A stretch of DNA of 64,000 bases from Roseitalea porphyridii (GCF_004331955.1 NZ_CP036532.1:1178001-1242000), one strand, 5' to 3'; numbered from the stretch's first letter, positions 25,784 through 35,569 are shown. Notes: a model not told the origin generated them from the sequence alone. Translations and numbers: made by a program.

Positions 25784-25800
25784 AGTTGTGTGATACAACT
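25784..25800. promoter_or_regulatory. MarR-type operator palindrome
   Basis: AGTTGT-GTGAT-ACAACT, perfect six-base arms, ending 3 nt before the ATG at 25803 of the MarR-GNAT pseudogene and 14 nt before the next in-frame ATG (25815). Position and TTGT...ACAA form fit MarR autoregulation. Confidence 0.5.
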
Positions 25801-25802
25801 GA

Positions 25803-26775
25803 ATGGACGCTTCCATGCCTACAGACGCCGCAACCATCGCGCATATCCGGGATGCCTCGCGTCGGCTGGTGCGCGAACTGGGCTTCATGCAGGCAACGCT
25901 CGCCGGCACCGACCTGTCGCCATCGGCTGTGCACGCGATCATCGAGATCGGGCTCGGCGCAGTGTCAGCGCGCGCGATCTCGTAGCCGCTTTGCGGCTTG
26001 AGAAATCGACGGTCAGCCGGCTGGTGGGGGCGCTCGCCGCTGACGGCTATCTGAGCGAAACGCGCAATCCGGACGATACGCGCCGCAAGCGCTTGACGCT
26101 GACTGACAAGGGCCGGCGGGCCTACAGAGCCATCAATGATTTTGCCGACGATCAGGTTAAAGGCGCCCTCGACAGGCTCGACGGGCTGAGTGCGCCCGAT
26201 CTGGCCCGCGCGCTCGACGGCTATGCCAGGGCACTCGATGATAAACCACAAGAACAGCCCGTGACTGAAATCGTCGAGGGCTACGTGCCCGGACTGATCG
26301 GACAGGCGGTTGCCATGCACGCGGCCTACTACAGCCGCGCGGCCGGGTTCGGTGCATCCTTCGAGGCAACGGTCGCCGGCGACATGGCCGCTTTCGTGCC
26401 GCGACTGGGTCGGTACGGCAACGCCATCTGGTGCGCAAGCAGCGATGGCGCGATCGTCGGCACCATCGCCATCGACGGCCAGGATCTCGAACCGGGCGTT
26501 GCGCATCTGCGCTGGTTCATCGTCGCCGAAGGCCTGCGCGGGGCGGGCATCGGCCGCGCGTTGATGCAGGCCGCCATGGGGTTCGTCGACGCCAACGGTT
26601 TCGCCGAGACCCGGCTCTGGACCTTTCCGGCTTGAAGGCGGCCCGCGCGCTTTATGAGCGCGCCGGCTTTCGGCTCGTCGAGGAGAAGCCGGGCCGGCAA
26701 TGGGGCGAACAGGTGCGCGAGCAGCAATTCGTACGCCCCCACCCTGATCGCGTGTCCAACAATCAGGATCGCTAG
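25803..26775 (+). pseudogene. MarR-GNAT fusion protein, two frameshifts
   Basis: The pieces together make a bifunctional helix-turn-helix/N-acetyltransferase. The MarR start (AATIAHIRDASRRLVRELGF) breaks near 25970 at a GC run: two extra bases, or one missing, before GATCTC. The next frame continues SARDLVAALRLEKSTVSRLV through the GNAT domain (LRGAGIGRALMQAAMGFVDA) and hits a stop at 26635 after LWTFPA. One missing base there restores GLKAARALYERAGFRLVEEK to 26775. Two independent lesions argue for a true pseudogene rather than a single sequencing error. Confidence 0.85.
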
Positions 26776-26865
26776 TTCCACCCCGAACGAGAATTGGTTT
26801 CTCTAGTTCTATGATCGCGTTCACGACGCGCCCGACGGCAATCGGACGACAAGCGGAGCGGCTCC

Positions 26866-27235
26866 ATGCAGATCGATCTTACAGGCAGAATAGCGGTCGT
26901 GACTGGCTCGACGAAGGGCATCGGCCTTGCCGCCGGCGCTGATGCTGCTGACGGTCGCCCTGTTCCATCTGCCGGCATCGGTCCCGGCGGAGCGGTCGTG
27001 GCTTCTGCTCCATATCGGGCTCGCGCCGACGGGATTTGCCGTCGTCTTCTTTGTTGGCATGAAGCGGGCGGGCGCGACCGTCGCCAGCATCCCCGCGCTG
27101 ACCGAAGCGCTGACGGCAACGCTTCTGGCCTGGCTGGTGTTCGATGAGCGCCTCGGCGCGCTCGGCCTGATCGGCGCGGCCCTGCTCGTCGGCGCCATGG
27201 TGCTGCTGACGCGGAGCACGCGCGCGCCACGCTGA
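26866..27235 (+). pseudogene. Chimera: SDR N-terminus joined to an EamA transporter tail
   Basis: From ATG 26866 the first 23 codons (MQIDLTGRIAVVTGSTKGIG) are the Rossmann start of a short-chain dehydrogenase. Near 26935 homology switches, in another frame, to the last about 100 residues of a DMT transporter (LHIGLAPTGFAVVFFVGMKR, ALTEALTATLLAWLVFDERL). This is the scar of a deletion joining two genes; neither product can work. Confidence 0.8.
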
Positions 27236-27319
27236 CGGTGTGGTCAGAACCGGACCTGCCGCGATCACCGATTGCATGGCTTACGCTGCGCCCTGTCGGC
27301 CAGCTGCGCAGCGAGAACC

Positions 27320-28213
27320 TCAGTCGTGATGATGCCGCTTCGCCTGCGCGACCAGCCAATCGCGCACGCGCCGCACCGGTCGCGACACTTGCCGCGTGTC
27401 CGGCACCAGCATGAAGTAGCGCTCGCGGCTGGTCAGGGCCGGCCCGGGTAGCCGGACGAGCGCGCCCGCACGCAGCGCCTCGTCGCAGATGACATTGTCG
27501 CCGATGGCGAGGCCGGCGCCCCGCATCGCCGCATCGATGCACAGATGCGAGCGGTTGAAGTACAGATGGCCGGCCGCATCGTCGAGCGACAGGCCGAGCG
27601 CATCGAAACAGCGCCGCCACCAGTAGATGCCGCGCTCGTGGATCAGCCGGTGCGCCAGGAAGAAGGCCGGATCCTCCGGCGGCGAGCCTCTTTCGATCAG
27701 CGCCGGTGCTGCGACCGGAAAACCCTCGAAATCGAGGAACGGCTCGGTGCGGAAGCCTGTGCACTGCGCCGCGCCCCAGGTCAGCGCCAGATCGGCGTCG
27801 CCAAGGACGGCGCGCGGTGGATCGGGCCGCACGCGAATGTCGAGATGAACGTCGAGATCATCGAGCGCCGCGTCGGTCAGAAGCGGCATCAGCCATCGCG
27901 TGGCGAGATCGGATTCAACGTCAAGAACCACCGTGCGCCGGCCGACACCGCGCCTGAGGCGCCCGGTGTCGATCTCGAGTGCCGAAAGGGAATCGGCGAC
28001 GGTGCGGGCAAAGAGGCTGCCCTCGCCGGTCAGCACCACATGGCGGGCATGGCGCTCGAACAGCGCCACGCCCAGCTCGGTCTCCAGATTGCGCACGTGG
28101 CGGCTGACGGCGGCATGGCTGACGCCAAGCTCGTCGGCGGCGCGGGCGAAGCTGCCTTGGCGGGCGGCGGCGTCGAAGGCGCGCAGGGCATTCAGATTGG
28201 GCAGTTTGCGCAT
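27320..28213 (-). CDS. LysR-family transcriptional regulator (GcvA-like)
   Basis: 297 residues from the ATG at 28213 (MRKLPNLNALRAFDAAARQG). HTH FARAADELGVSHAAVSRHVR, then ESDLATRWLMPLL and the GcvA-type ligand domain. Divergent from the MFS gene at 28313 with 99 nt between, which suggests it controls that exporter. An inverted repeat AGCGT...ACGCT sits next to its start. Confidence 0.9.
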   Translation of the reverse strand: MRKLPNLNALRAFDAAARQGSFARAADELGVSHAAVSRHVRNLETELGVALFERHARHVVLTGEGSLFARTVADSLSALEIDTGRLRRGVGRRTVVLDVESDLATRWLMPLLTDAALDDLDVHLDIRVRPDPPRAVLGDADLALTWGAAQCTGFRTEPFLDFEGFPVAAPALIERGSPPEDPAFFLAHRLIHERGIYWWRRCFDALGLSLDDAAGHLYFNRSHLCIDAAMRGAGLAIGDNVICDEALRAGALVRLPGPALTSRERYFMLVPDTRQVSRPVRRVRDWLVAQAKRHHHD

Positions 28214-28312
28214 GCAGTGAGCGTAACCAAAACGCACGCTGGGGCAAGAATTGATCGTTTGAGCCACACGCTAGTCTTCGCTTGTCTGCGCGCGAACGAT
28301 CGGAGCGCAGCC

Positions 28313-29503
28313 ATGAACGCATCCACCTTGCAAGCCGGCCGGGTCATCGCCGCGCTGATCGTCGGCGTGCTGATCTATGGCCTTGCCATGGGCACCACCT
28401 ATCCGCTGCTCGGCGTGGTGCTGTCGGCTGAGGTCTCGGACGCGCTCAACGGTCTCAATGCCGCCGCTACCGGGCTCGGCCTGATCGTCGGCGTTCTCGT
28501 TATGCCGCAGGTGGCGCGGCGCGCCGGCGCCGGCACCACGGCGCTGATCGGCGTCGGCGTGATGGCGGCGTCGCTGGTCGTGCTGGCTCTCGCGCGCGAT
28601 TTCTGGCTGGTCTTCATCGCCCGCATGGCGCTGGGGGTCGGCGCCAACCTTCTCTTCATCGTCGCCGAGACCGCGCTCAACACCTTCGCCGATCCGGCGC
28701 GACGCGGCCGGGTGATGGGGCTTTACAGCACCGCCGTGGCGGTGGGATTCGTCCTCGGCCCGGCCGTTGTCGCGGCGCTGCCCAACCGTCCGCTGCCGAT
28801 CCTTGCCGCCTGCGCCATTGTCACCGTGCTGGCCGCGCTGCCGCTTTTGCGCGCGCGGCGGCCGGTCGATACGGCCGTGCGGCCCGCCTCGGCGCGCGCC
28901 GTGCTTCCGGCCATCATCGGCTATCCGTCCGCATTCGTCTTCGTCTTCATCGGCTCGTGCATCGATGCGGTGGCGATCAGCCTTCTGCCGGTGATCTCGC
29001 GCGGCCAGGGCTTTTCGCTGCAGGAGGGCGCGCTGTTCGTCACCGTCTTCCATATCGGCCTGCTCGCCGGCCAGCCGCTGATCGGCCACGCGCTCGACCG
29101 GATCGGCCGGCGCCGCACCGTGCTCGCCTGCGGGGGGATCTCGCTGGTCTGCACGCTCGCCATCGTGGGCGGGAGTTCGCTGGGCTTCTGGCCGGTCGCC
29201 GCGCTGATGCTGGTCTGGGGCGGCGCCAATTACGGCCTCTATACGGGCGGGCTGGCGCTGATCGGCGACCGGTTCGCGGGCGAAGCGCTGACCGCGGCGA
29301 CGATCGCCTTTGCCGCCGTCTATGCCATCGCCTCGACCATTGCCCCGGCGCTCGCCGGCGGCGCCACGGCGCTTCTCGGCGCGACCGGCTTCTATGCCTT
29401 GGCGGCCAGCATCTACCTTGGGGCGACGCTCATCGGCGCGGTCGCCTTCCGGCCGGCCGAACCGACCCTTGAAGGCCGTGGCGCCCGCCGCCCGCAACGC
29501 TAA
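28313..29503 (+). CDS. MFS transporter
   Basis: 396 residues, 12 hydrophobic segments. ATG 28313 has GGAGCG upstream. The motif A-like loop between helices 2 and 3 (PQVARRAGAGTTALIG) and its repeat (ALDRIGRRRTVLACG) are present. Resembles YcaD/YfkF-type sugar-phosphate or drug exporters; substrate unknown. Its last 74 bases overlap the convergent LysR gene. Confidence 0.88.
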   Translation: MNASTLQAGRVIAALIVGVLIYGLAMGTTYPLLGVVLSAEVSDALNGLNAAATGLGLIVGVLVMPQVARRAGAGTTALIGVGVMAASLVVLALARDFWLVFIARMALGVGANLLFIVAETALNTFADPARRGRVMGLYSTAVAVGFVLGPAVVAALPNRPLPILAACAIVTVLAALPLLRARRPVDTAVRPASARAVLPAIIGYPSAFVFVFIGSCIDAVAISLLPVISRGQGFSLQEGALFVTVFHIGLLAGQPLIGHALDRIGRRRTVLACGGISLVCTLAIVGGSSLGFWPVAALMLVWGGANYGLYTGGLALIGDRFAGEALTAATIAFAAVYAIASTIAPALAGGATALLGATGFYALAASIYLGATLIGAVAFRPAEPTLEGRGARRPQR

Positions 29504-30347
29504 AGGCCCGCCTGATCGCCGTGCTCATCGCCTCAAGGGCATCGCCACCGGTCGAAGGCGCCCGGCGCAACACCAGAAAGGAGGGATGGCTGAAATCAAG
29601 GTCCGGCACCGGGCCGAGCGCGTCCGTGCCGTTGCCCCGATCGAGCAGGCCCGCGGCGATGCCCGCCTCGACCGCCGCGCGCACGCCCAGCGCGCTCTCG
29701 CTCGTGAACACGATCCGATAGGACTGCCCCGCGCTCTCAAGCCCCGCCAGCGCCACATCGCGCCACCAGCAGTCGCGATCAAACAGCGCCACGGGCAGTG
29801 TGCCCTCGGTTGCAAGATCGCGGTCGGTACGCGCCATCCAGACAAGGTCATCGCGCCGCAGCACCACATCGCGCGGCGCCGGCTCGGGCACCGCGAACAC
29901 CGCCAGATCGAGCGCGCCCGCGCCAAGGGCCGCGTCATAGCCGGCCCCCAGCGCGCAATGGACATCCAGCTGCACCTCGGGATGACGTGCCGCAAAGTCG
30001 GCGACGATCCCCGTCAGCACGGCGCGGTCCTGATCGTCGGGCAGGCCGATGCGCAATCGGCCGCGAAGGCTTTCGCCGCGCAGTTCGGTGAGGACCGCAT
30101 CGAGCGACTGCGTCACCCGCCGTGCCACCGGGACGAGCCGTTCGCCGGCATCGGTCGGCCGCACGCCGCGGCCGTGCCGTGCAAACAGCCGCTGGCCGAC
30201 GATCCCCTCCAGTTGCTTGATCTGCAGGCTTGTCGCCGACTGCGACCGGCCGATGCGTGCCGCTCCGGCGGTGACGCTGCCGGTCTCGGCGACGGCGAGA
30301 AAGGTGCGCAGCAGGTCGCTGTCCAGTTGCGGCATGGATATTGGCAT
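29430..30347 (-). CDS. LysR-family transcriptional regulator
   Basis: 305 residues. HTH LRTFLAVAETGSVTAGAARI, then SQSATSLQIKQLEGIVGQRL. The ligand-binding domain begins RLRIGLPDDQDRAVL. The basic Arg-rich tail (AGGGRHGLQGSVRPAGRRPRR) overlaps the MFS gene end and may be a read-through extension rather than conserved protein. An internal start at MPQLDSDLL (30335) is equally likely. Divergent from the permease at 30433 and its probable regulator. Confidence 0.87.
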   Translation of the reverse strand: MPISMPQLDSDLLRTFLAVAETGSVTAGAARIGRSQSATSLQIKQLEGIVGQRLFARHGRGVRPTDAGERLVPVARRVTQSLDAVLTELRGESLRGRLRIGLPDDQDRAVLTGIVADFAARHPEVQLDVHCALGAGYDAALGAGALDLAVFAVPEPAPRDVVLRRDDLVWMARTDRDLATEGTLPVALFDRDCWWRDVALAGLESAGQSYRIVFTSESALGVRAAVEAGIAAGLLDRGNGTDALGPVPDLDFSHPSFLVLRRAPSTGGDALEAMSTAIRRAFSVAGGGRHGLQGSVRPAGRRPRR

Positions 30348-30364
30348 TTCCGATGACTGAGTTT

Positions 30365-30379
30365 GAAACTACGCGTTTC
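30365..30379. promoter_or_regulatory. Palindrome between lysR and permease genes
   Basis: GAAAC-TACGC-GTTTC, flanked by an imperfect TTT/AAA extension, 18 nt upstream of the lysR start. Likely LysR operator controlling both divergent genes. Confidence 0.4.
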
Positions 30380-30432
30380 TCAAATGGCTGTCCACCCGCC
30401 ACAGTGGCGCCGGAACGCAATCGGGAAACGCC

Positions 30433-31461
30433 ATGTCCATCGCCGACACCATCCGCGCGACACGACCGACGGTCCGCCATGTCTATGGCGCGCTGGCGGT
30501 GATCCTCGTCGCCCTGATTGCCTGGCAGCCCGTGCTTGCCCGCGACACGGTGATCTTCGCCGTGACCGGTCTCATCGACGTGACGCCGATCGTCATCCCC
30601 GGCGTCCTGCTCGCCGCCTGGATGATGGCGAGCGGGGCCAGCGACCGGGTCGCCCGCCTGTTCGAGGGGCGAACGGTCCACACGGTCGTGTCGGCCACGG
30701 TGATCGGCGCATTGCTGCCGGTCTGCGGCATCACCGTGCTGCCGCTGATGGCCGGGCTTCTGGCCGCCGGTGTGCCGCTGGCGCCGGTGATGGCGTTCTG
30801 GCTCGCCTCGCCGATCACCGGGCCGGCCATGCTCGCGGCGACCATCGCCACGCTCGGCTGGCAGTTCGCGATCGGCAAGGCGCTGGCGGCGATCGGGCTC
30901 GGCCTGCTGGGCGGGTTGGCGACGTCGCTGTTTGCCGGGCGCGGTTGGGCGAAGGCGCCGCTGCGGTCGAACCGGCTGGTCGCCTCGCTGGGAGCCCCGT
31001 GCGGCGCGTCCGGAAACGAGCCGGCATTCGAGCCGCGCCTCTGGCGAAGCGCCGAGCGGCGACGGCGCTTTGTTCGGCAGTGCTGGTCGATCGGCCGGCT
31101 GATCGTCATCGTTCTGGTGCCCGCCTTCGCCGCCGAGTTCCTGCTCAATGCCTGGCTCGCCCCGGACGCGCTGAGCGCCTATGTCGGCCGCGACAACCCG
31201 ATGGCCGTGCCGCTGGCCGTCATCGTCGGCGGGCCGGCCTACATCGACGGCTATGCCGCGCTGCCGCTGACGCGGGCCCTGCTCGAAGCGGGCATGTCGC
31301 CGGGCGCCGCGATGGCGTTCCTGGTCTCGGGCGGCGTCGCCAGCGTCTGGGGCGCGATGGCGATCGTGCCCGTGCTGCGCCTCCAGCCGTTCCTTCTCTA
31401 TCTGGCGCTGGCAGCCGTCGGATCGATGCTGTCGGGCTGGGCGTTCGGGCTGGCAAGCTGA
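30433..31461 (+). CDS. Permease, ArsP/DUF318 (UPF0718) family
   Basis: 342 residues, about eight to ten transmembrane segments in two halves split by a basic cytoplasmic loop (residues 180-210). Signature LLPVCGITVLPLMAGLLAAG, then PVMAFWLASPITGP, and PAYIDGYAALPL in the second half; the Cys in PVCGI matches the family's conserved Cys. Relatives export organoarsenicals or unknown solutes. No ars genes adjoin it, so the substrate is open. Confidence 0.82.
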   Translation: MSIADTIRATRPTVRHVYGALAVILVALIAWQPVLARDTVIFAVTGLIDVTPIVIPGVLLAAWMMASGASDRVARLFEGRTVHTVVSATVIGALLPVCGITVLPLMAGLLAAGVPLAPVMAFWLASPITGPAMLAATIATLGWQFAIGKALAAIGLGLLGGLATSLFAGRGWAKAPLRSNRLVASLGAPCGASGNEPAFEPRLWRSAERRRRFVRQCWSIGRLIVIVLVPAFAAEFLLNAWLAPDALSAYVGRDNPMAVPLAVIVGGPAYIDGYAALPLTRALLEAGMSPGAAMAFLVSGGVASVWGAMAIVPVLRLQPFLLYLALAAVGSMLSGWAFGLAS

Positions 31462-31539
31462 CCGGCTCCCCGGGCCGGCTCGCTGGCTCGGCCTGCATGG
31501 GCGTTGCAGTGGCCCCTCATGCCATGGTCGCGCGCCCGC

Positions 31540-32433
31540 TCATGCCCGTCTCCGCACGCGCGCCTTCAGGCACACCATCATCGCCGCGAAGACGATGACG
31601 GCGCAGATGAACGCGGTCGGCGTGATCGTCTCGCCGAGAAAGAGCGCCGGCCAGACAAGCGCCGCCAGCGGCAACAGGAGATTGATCTGCCCGATGCGGG
31701 CGATGCCGCCGGCCGCCAGGCCGCGATACCAGAAGATCGCCGCAAGGAACATGCTGACGACGCCGAGATAGGCCATCGACACCCAGCTCCATGGCGCCAC
31801 CGAGGCAAGGTCCACGCCGCGCAGCGACCAGACGAGCGGGCCGGCGGCAAACGGCGTCAGGAACAGCATCGCCCAACACAGCGTCGTGGTGCCGCCGAGC
31901 TCGGTCGAGACGCGCCCGCCTTCCACATAGGCCAGGCCGAGGCAGAGGAGCGCGAGAAGAAGCCAGCCGTCGGCCACACTGAACGCGCCGCCACCGGCGT
32001 CGTAGGCGTAGGTGAGAACCGCCGCCAAACCGATTGCGCAGGCCAGCCAGAAGACCGGCGGCGGGCGTTCGCCGGCGCGAAAGACGGCGATGATGGCGGT
32101 CGCCGCCGGCGCGAGGCCGGTGACGACGGCGCCATGCACCGCCGGAACCGATTGCAGCGCAACCGCCAGAAAGAACGGATAGCCCACCGCGAGCCCGAGC
32201 CCCATGACAGCGATGGCGACAAGGTGCCTTCGTTCCGGCAGCGCGGTTCTGCCCGTGAGAACGAGCGTGACGCCACCGAGAAGGCCGGCGACCACGATGC
32301 GCGCGCAGGTAATCGCGAGCGGCGAGAAATCCGCGACCGCGACGCGGGTCGCGGCCAAGGTGCCGCTGAAACCGAGCATGCCGACAAACCCGAAGAGGAC
32401 GCCGACGGTCCAGGGCGCGGGTCGCGCACTCAT
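31540..32433 (-). CDS. EamA/DMT-family transporter
   Basis: 297 residues from the ATG at 32433, which overlaps the upstream transporter stop by 4 bases. Two EamA repeats, ten helices (VGVLFGFVGMLGFSGTLAAT; PLAALVWPALFLGETITPTA). Together with the next gene it forms a two-transporter operon, unusual for DMT proteins that normally work alone. Substrate unknown. Confidence 0.88.
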   Translation of the reverse strand: MSARPAPWTVGVLFGFVGMLGFSGTLAATRVAVADFSPLAITCARIVVAGLLGGVTLVLTGRTALPERRHLVAIAVMGLGLAVGYPFFLAVALQSVPAVHGAVVTGLAPAATAIIAVFRAGERPPPVFWLACAIGLAAVLTYAYDAGGGAFSVADGWLLLALLCLGLAYVEGGRVSTELGGTTTLCWAMLFLTPFAAGPLVWSLRGVDLASVAPWSWVSMAYLGVVSMFLAAIFWYRGLAAGGIARIGQINLLLPLAALVWPALFLGETITPTAFICAVIVFAAMMVCLKARVRRRA

Positions 32434-33326
32434 CTCACGGCCGGCCGGTGAAGGGCGATGCCGGCCATGACGAACGCGACCCCGACCAGATCGCGCGAGC
32501 CCGGAAGCTGGGCCAGCACGATGGCACCGATCGCGGTCGCCGTCGCCGGCAGGAGCGCCAGAAGCAAGGCGAAGGAGGCGCGCGGCAGCCGCGCCATGGC
32601 GAGCTGGTCGCACACGTAGGGGATGACGGAAGACGCCAGCCCGACGCCGATTCCCGCCAGCACGATCAGCGGCATGCCGAAAACGCGCGCCGCCTCCAGA
32701 AAGCCGATGGGCATGAGAAGGACGAAGGCGATCGCCATGGCCGCGCCGAGCCGCTCGACGCCGCCGCCCGCGCCCGCTTCGGCAGCTCTATGGCCGAGGA
32801 CGATGTAACCGGCAAAGAGCGCGGCGTTCAGCGCCGCCCAGAACAGGCCGAGCGGGTCCGACGCCCAGGCGACGTCGATCAGCAGGACGACGCCGAACGC
32901 GGCGAGACCCAGCGCCAGAAGGTTCCGCCCGGTTCTGAGGCCATGGAGCGCGACGATGAGCGTTCCGAGAAACTCCATCGCCGCGACGTGGCTTATGGGC
33001 AGCCGGTCGAGCGCAAGATAGAAGGCGGTGTTCATCGCAGTGAGACAGACGCCGAGACCCAGGAGCAGGAGCCGCGTGCGTCCGTCCGCCTCGCGCAGGG
33101 TCCGCCACGGCCGGGTCAGGGGCGCAAGGACAAGCGCCGCCGTCGCGATCCGGAACCAGGCGATGCCGAGCACGCCGACGGCGGGGAACAAAAGCACGGC
33201 GAAAGCGGGACCGAGATAGCGCGAGGTTGCGCCGACAATGAACCATCCATGCGGCGGCACCGCATTGGCGGCGCGGTCGAGCCCGGGGAACGGCGCGCGT
33301 GCGGAGGCGGTGGGCGGCACATTCAT
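32430..33326 (-). CDS. EamA/DMT-family transporter (RhtA-like)
   Basis: 298 residues from MNVPPTASARAPF; an ATG four codons earlier at 33338 is possible. Ten hydrophobic segments with IVGATSRYLGPAFAVLLFPA and YVCDQLAMARLPRASFALLL, the pattern of RhtA-type amino-acid exporters. Divergent from an Lrp/AsnC regulator, which commonly controls amino-acid export, so threonine/homoserine-type efflux is a reasonable guess. Confidence 0.87.
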   Translation of the reverse strand: MNVPPTASARAPFPGLDRAANAVPPHGWFIVGATSRYLGPAFAVLLFPAVGVLGIAWFRIATAALVLAPLTRPWRTLREADGRTRLLLLGLGVCLTAMNTAFYLALDRLPISHVAAMEFLGTLIVALHGLRTGRNLLALGLAAFGVVLLIDVAWASDPLGLFWAALNAALFAGYIVLGHRAAEAGAGGGVERLGAAMAIAFVLLMPIGFLEAARVFGMPLIVLAGIGVGLASSVIPYVCDQLAMARLPRASFALLLALLPATATAIGAIVLAQLPGSRDLVGVAFVMAGIALHRPAVR

Positions 33327-33415
33327 GCCTGAAATCATGAAGGGCCTTACGGCCTTTTCATATGCTCGAACGGCGTTATCCTGGGCCTTGATCGCAGCAA
33401 TCGAAGGCCAACCCC

Positions 33416-33895
33416 ATGAAACGCCTTGGATACCAAAACGGCGCACTCGACGCGGCTGACCGGAAGATCCTGACCCTGCTTGTCGAAAACGCCCGCACGA
33501 CCACCGCCGAACTGGCGCGCGCTGTGGGGCTGTCCGCGCCGAGCGTCGCCGAGCGCGTCCGTCGCCTCGAGGAAGCCGGCGTGATCGGCGGCTATACGGC
33601 CGAGATCGCGCCGGAGGCCATCGGCCTGCCGGTCTCGGTCTGGCTGCGCATCCGCCCCGTTCCGGGTCAGCTGGAAAAGGTCGTCGAGATCATCCGGAGC
33701 ATCGCGGAAATCACCGAGTGCGACCGGGTGACGGGCGAGGACTGCTTCCTCGCCCGCGCGCATCTGGCCTCCGTCGCCGAGATGGAGCGGATCATCGACC
33801 GGATCATTCCCCACGCGATGACCAACACCTCGGTCATCCAGTCCTCGCCGGTGAAGCGCCGCCTTCCGCCTTTGCCGGGCGCGTCGACCCGATGA
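33416..33895 (+). CDS. Lrp/AsnC-family transcriptional regulator
   Basis: 159 residues. HTH at about 12-60 (LDAADRKILTLLVENARTTT; VGLSAPSVAERVRRLEEAGV), then the RAM/AsnC effector domain (ECDRVTGEDCFLARAHL). Binds amino acids as an oligomer. Neighbours are two EamA exporters (divergent) and a convergent LysE exporter, so it probably adjusts amino-acid efflux. Confidence 0.92.
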   Translation: MKRLGYQNGALDAADRKILTLLVENARTTTAELARAVGLSAPSVAERVRRLEEAGVIGGYTAEIAPEAIGLPVSVWLRIRPVPGQLEKVVEIIRSIAEITECDRVTGEDCFLARAHLASVAEMERIIDRIIPHAMTNTSVIQSSPVKRRLPPLPGASTR

Positions 33896-33936
33896 CGGCC
33901 AGGCGAGAGGCTCGGCGGTTCGTTGGGTGGACATTC

Positions 33937-34557
33937 TCATGCGGCGACCAGCGCCAGCCCGACCGAAGCCAGCAGCATCAGCGCGAACGCGATATTGGCC
34001 GCGCGGCCGATTCTCGGATGGCGCAGGAGACGCGAAAAGCCCGCGCCGAAGGCGAGCCAGGCGGTGTTCACGATGACGATGACAAGGACGAGCGCGGCGA
34101 GCTTGACGCCCGTATCCGCGCCGAGATGGCCCGGAACCAGGGTCTGGCTGGCATAGACCGCGCCGATGGCGGCAAAGGCCTTCGGATTGGCGATCGCCAG
34201 CAGAAAGCCCGGCACGAAGGCGGGCGCCGTGGCGCCATCGAGGGCCATCTTTCCGACCGGGGCCGTCGCGATCTTCCAGGCGAGATAGACGATATAGGCC
34301 GCCGCGATCCCGGTCAGGACCATCACAAGCTCCGGCCGCGCCAGGATCAGCGCGGTGACACCGGTCGCGATCATCAGGAGCACGCCGGTCGTGCCGGCGA
34401 CGATGCCGGCGAGATAGGGCAGGCCCGGCCGGAAGCCGAAAGCCGTGCCGATCCCGGCAAGGCTGAGTGTCGCCGGGCCCGGGCTTCCCATCAGCGGGAA
34501 AGCGGCGAGCCAGAGCAGGCCGAGCGCGTTTGCAAGATGCGGCAGATCCTCCATCAT
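33937..34557 (-). CDS. LysE-family translocator
   Basis: 206 residues, six transmembrane segments. MGSPGPATLSLAGIGTAFGF near residues 23-42 is the family signature (SPGP), and ALDGATAPAFVPGFLLAIANPKAF carries the N-P-K motif. Exports basic or neutral amino acids such as lysine, threonine or homoserine lactones. Divergent from the AraC regulator at 34608. Confidence 0.92.
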   Translation of the reverse strand: MMEDLPHLANALGLLWLAAFPLMGSPGPATLSLAGIGTAFGFRPGLPYLAGIVAGTTGVLLMIATGVTALILARPELVMVLTGIAAAYIVYLAWKIATAPVGKMALDGATAPAFVPGFLLAIANPKAFAAIGAVYASQTLVPGHLGADTGVKLAALVLVIVIVNTAWLAFGAGFSRLLRHPRIGRAANIAFALMLLASVGLALVAA

Positions 34558-34607
34558 CGGGCCATGATCGCCGCCGCGCTTCCCCCTGTCTTGAACGATT
34601 GTGCGCC

Positions 34608-35414
34608 ATGACCCGCCCCGGCGCCGGCCTGATCCGCTCCCGCCCCATCGCGGCCGGGCTGGAGATCGTCGAGACGGCGGGCCTGAGAACCGGCTACAGA
34701 CCGCATCGCCATGACAGCTATGTCATCGGGACGACGGCGCATGGCGTGCAACGCTTCCGCTACCGGGGCGAGGAGCGCCACGCTTTGGCCGGCCAGGCCT
34801 TCATCCTCCATCCCGACGAGCGGCATGACGGGCGGCCCGGCACGGACGACGGCTATGGCTATCGCGCGATCCACATCGCGCCCCGGCTTGTCGCGGAGGC
34901 CAACGGGCTGGGCCCGCTGCCTTTCGTCGCCTGCCCCGTCCTGGCCGATGCCGGGCTGATCGAGGCGATCGGCGCCCTGATCGAAACGCGGGACGATGCG
35001 CCATCGGACATTGCCCTCGTCAGCGCGCTCGCCGATCTCACCGACGCTCTGGAGCGCCTCGCCGGCCGGCCGCGGCGCCGGGCGCCCATCGCCGAGGAGA
35101 CGCTGCGGCGCATCAAGGCCGAGCTCGACGAAACGCCCGGCTCCGCCGTCTCGATGTCGGAACTTGAGGCCACATACGGTCTCAGCCGCTTTGCGATCGC
35201 GCGGCAGTTCCGCCGGTGCTACGGCGTCAGCCCGATGCGTTACGGCCTGATGCGGCGGCTCGATGTGGCCAAAAGCTGGATCCTTGCGGGCGAAAGCCTG
35301 GCCGATGCGGCGCTCGCCGCCGGGTTCAGCGACCAGAGCCACATGACGCGGCACTTCCTGCGGGCCTTCGGCATGACGCCGGGGCGCTGGCGGGCGCTCC
35401 ACGAGAGACGTTGA
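34608..35414 (+). CDS. AraC-family transcriptional regulator
   Basis: 268 residues. An N-terminal cupin-like sensing domain (RPHRHDSYVIGTTAHGVQRF) is followed by two HTH motifs in the last 100 residues (SMSELEATYGLSRFAIARQF; SLADAALAAGFSDQSHMTRH, then PGRW). Divergent from the LysE exporter with 50 nt between starts, hence probably its activator. Confidence 0.92.
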   Translation: MTRPGAGLIRSRPIAAGLEIVETAGLRTGYRPHRHDSYVIGTTAHGVQRFRYRGEERHALAGQAFILHPDERHDGRPGTDDGYGYRAIHIAPRLVAEANGLGPLPFVACPVLADAGLIEAIGALIETRDDAPSDIALVSALADLTDALERLAGRPRRRAPIAEETLRRIKAELDETPGSAVSMSELEATYGLSRFAIARQFRRCYGVSPMRYGLMRRLDVAKSWILAGESLADAALAAGFSDQSHMTRHFLRAFGMTPGRWRALHERR

Positions 35415-35569
35415 ATTCGCTTGGAACCGAGCCGCTTCGCTGCGGCAGATCCCGCGTAGCATGGGCAATTGCTATCGCAACGCCAGTGGGCTCCGGAGCG
35501 CCGGTCATGCCCGCGGAAATTGCGCACGACATCATAAGCCGAACAGGGGTCCGATTCCGCGCATCGGAA

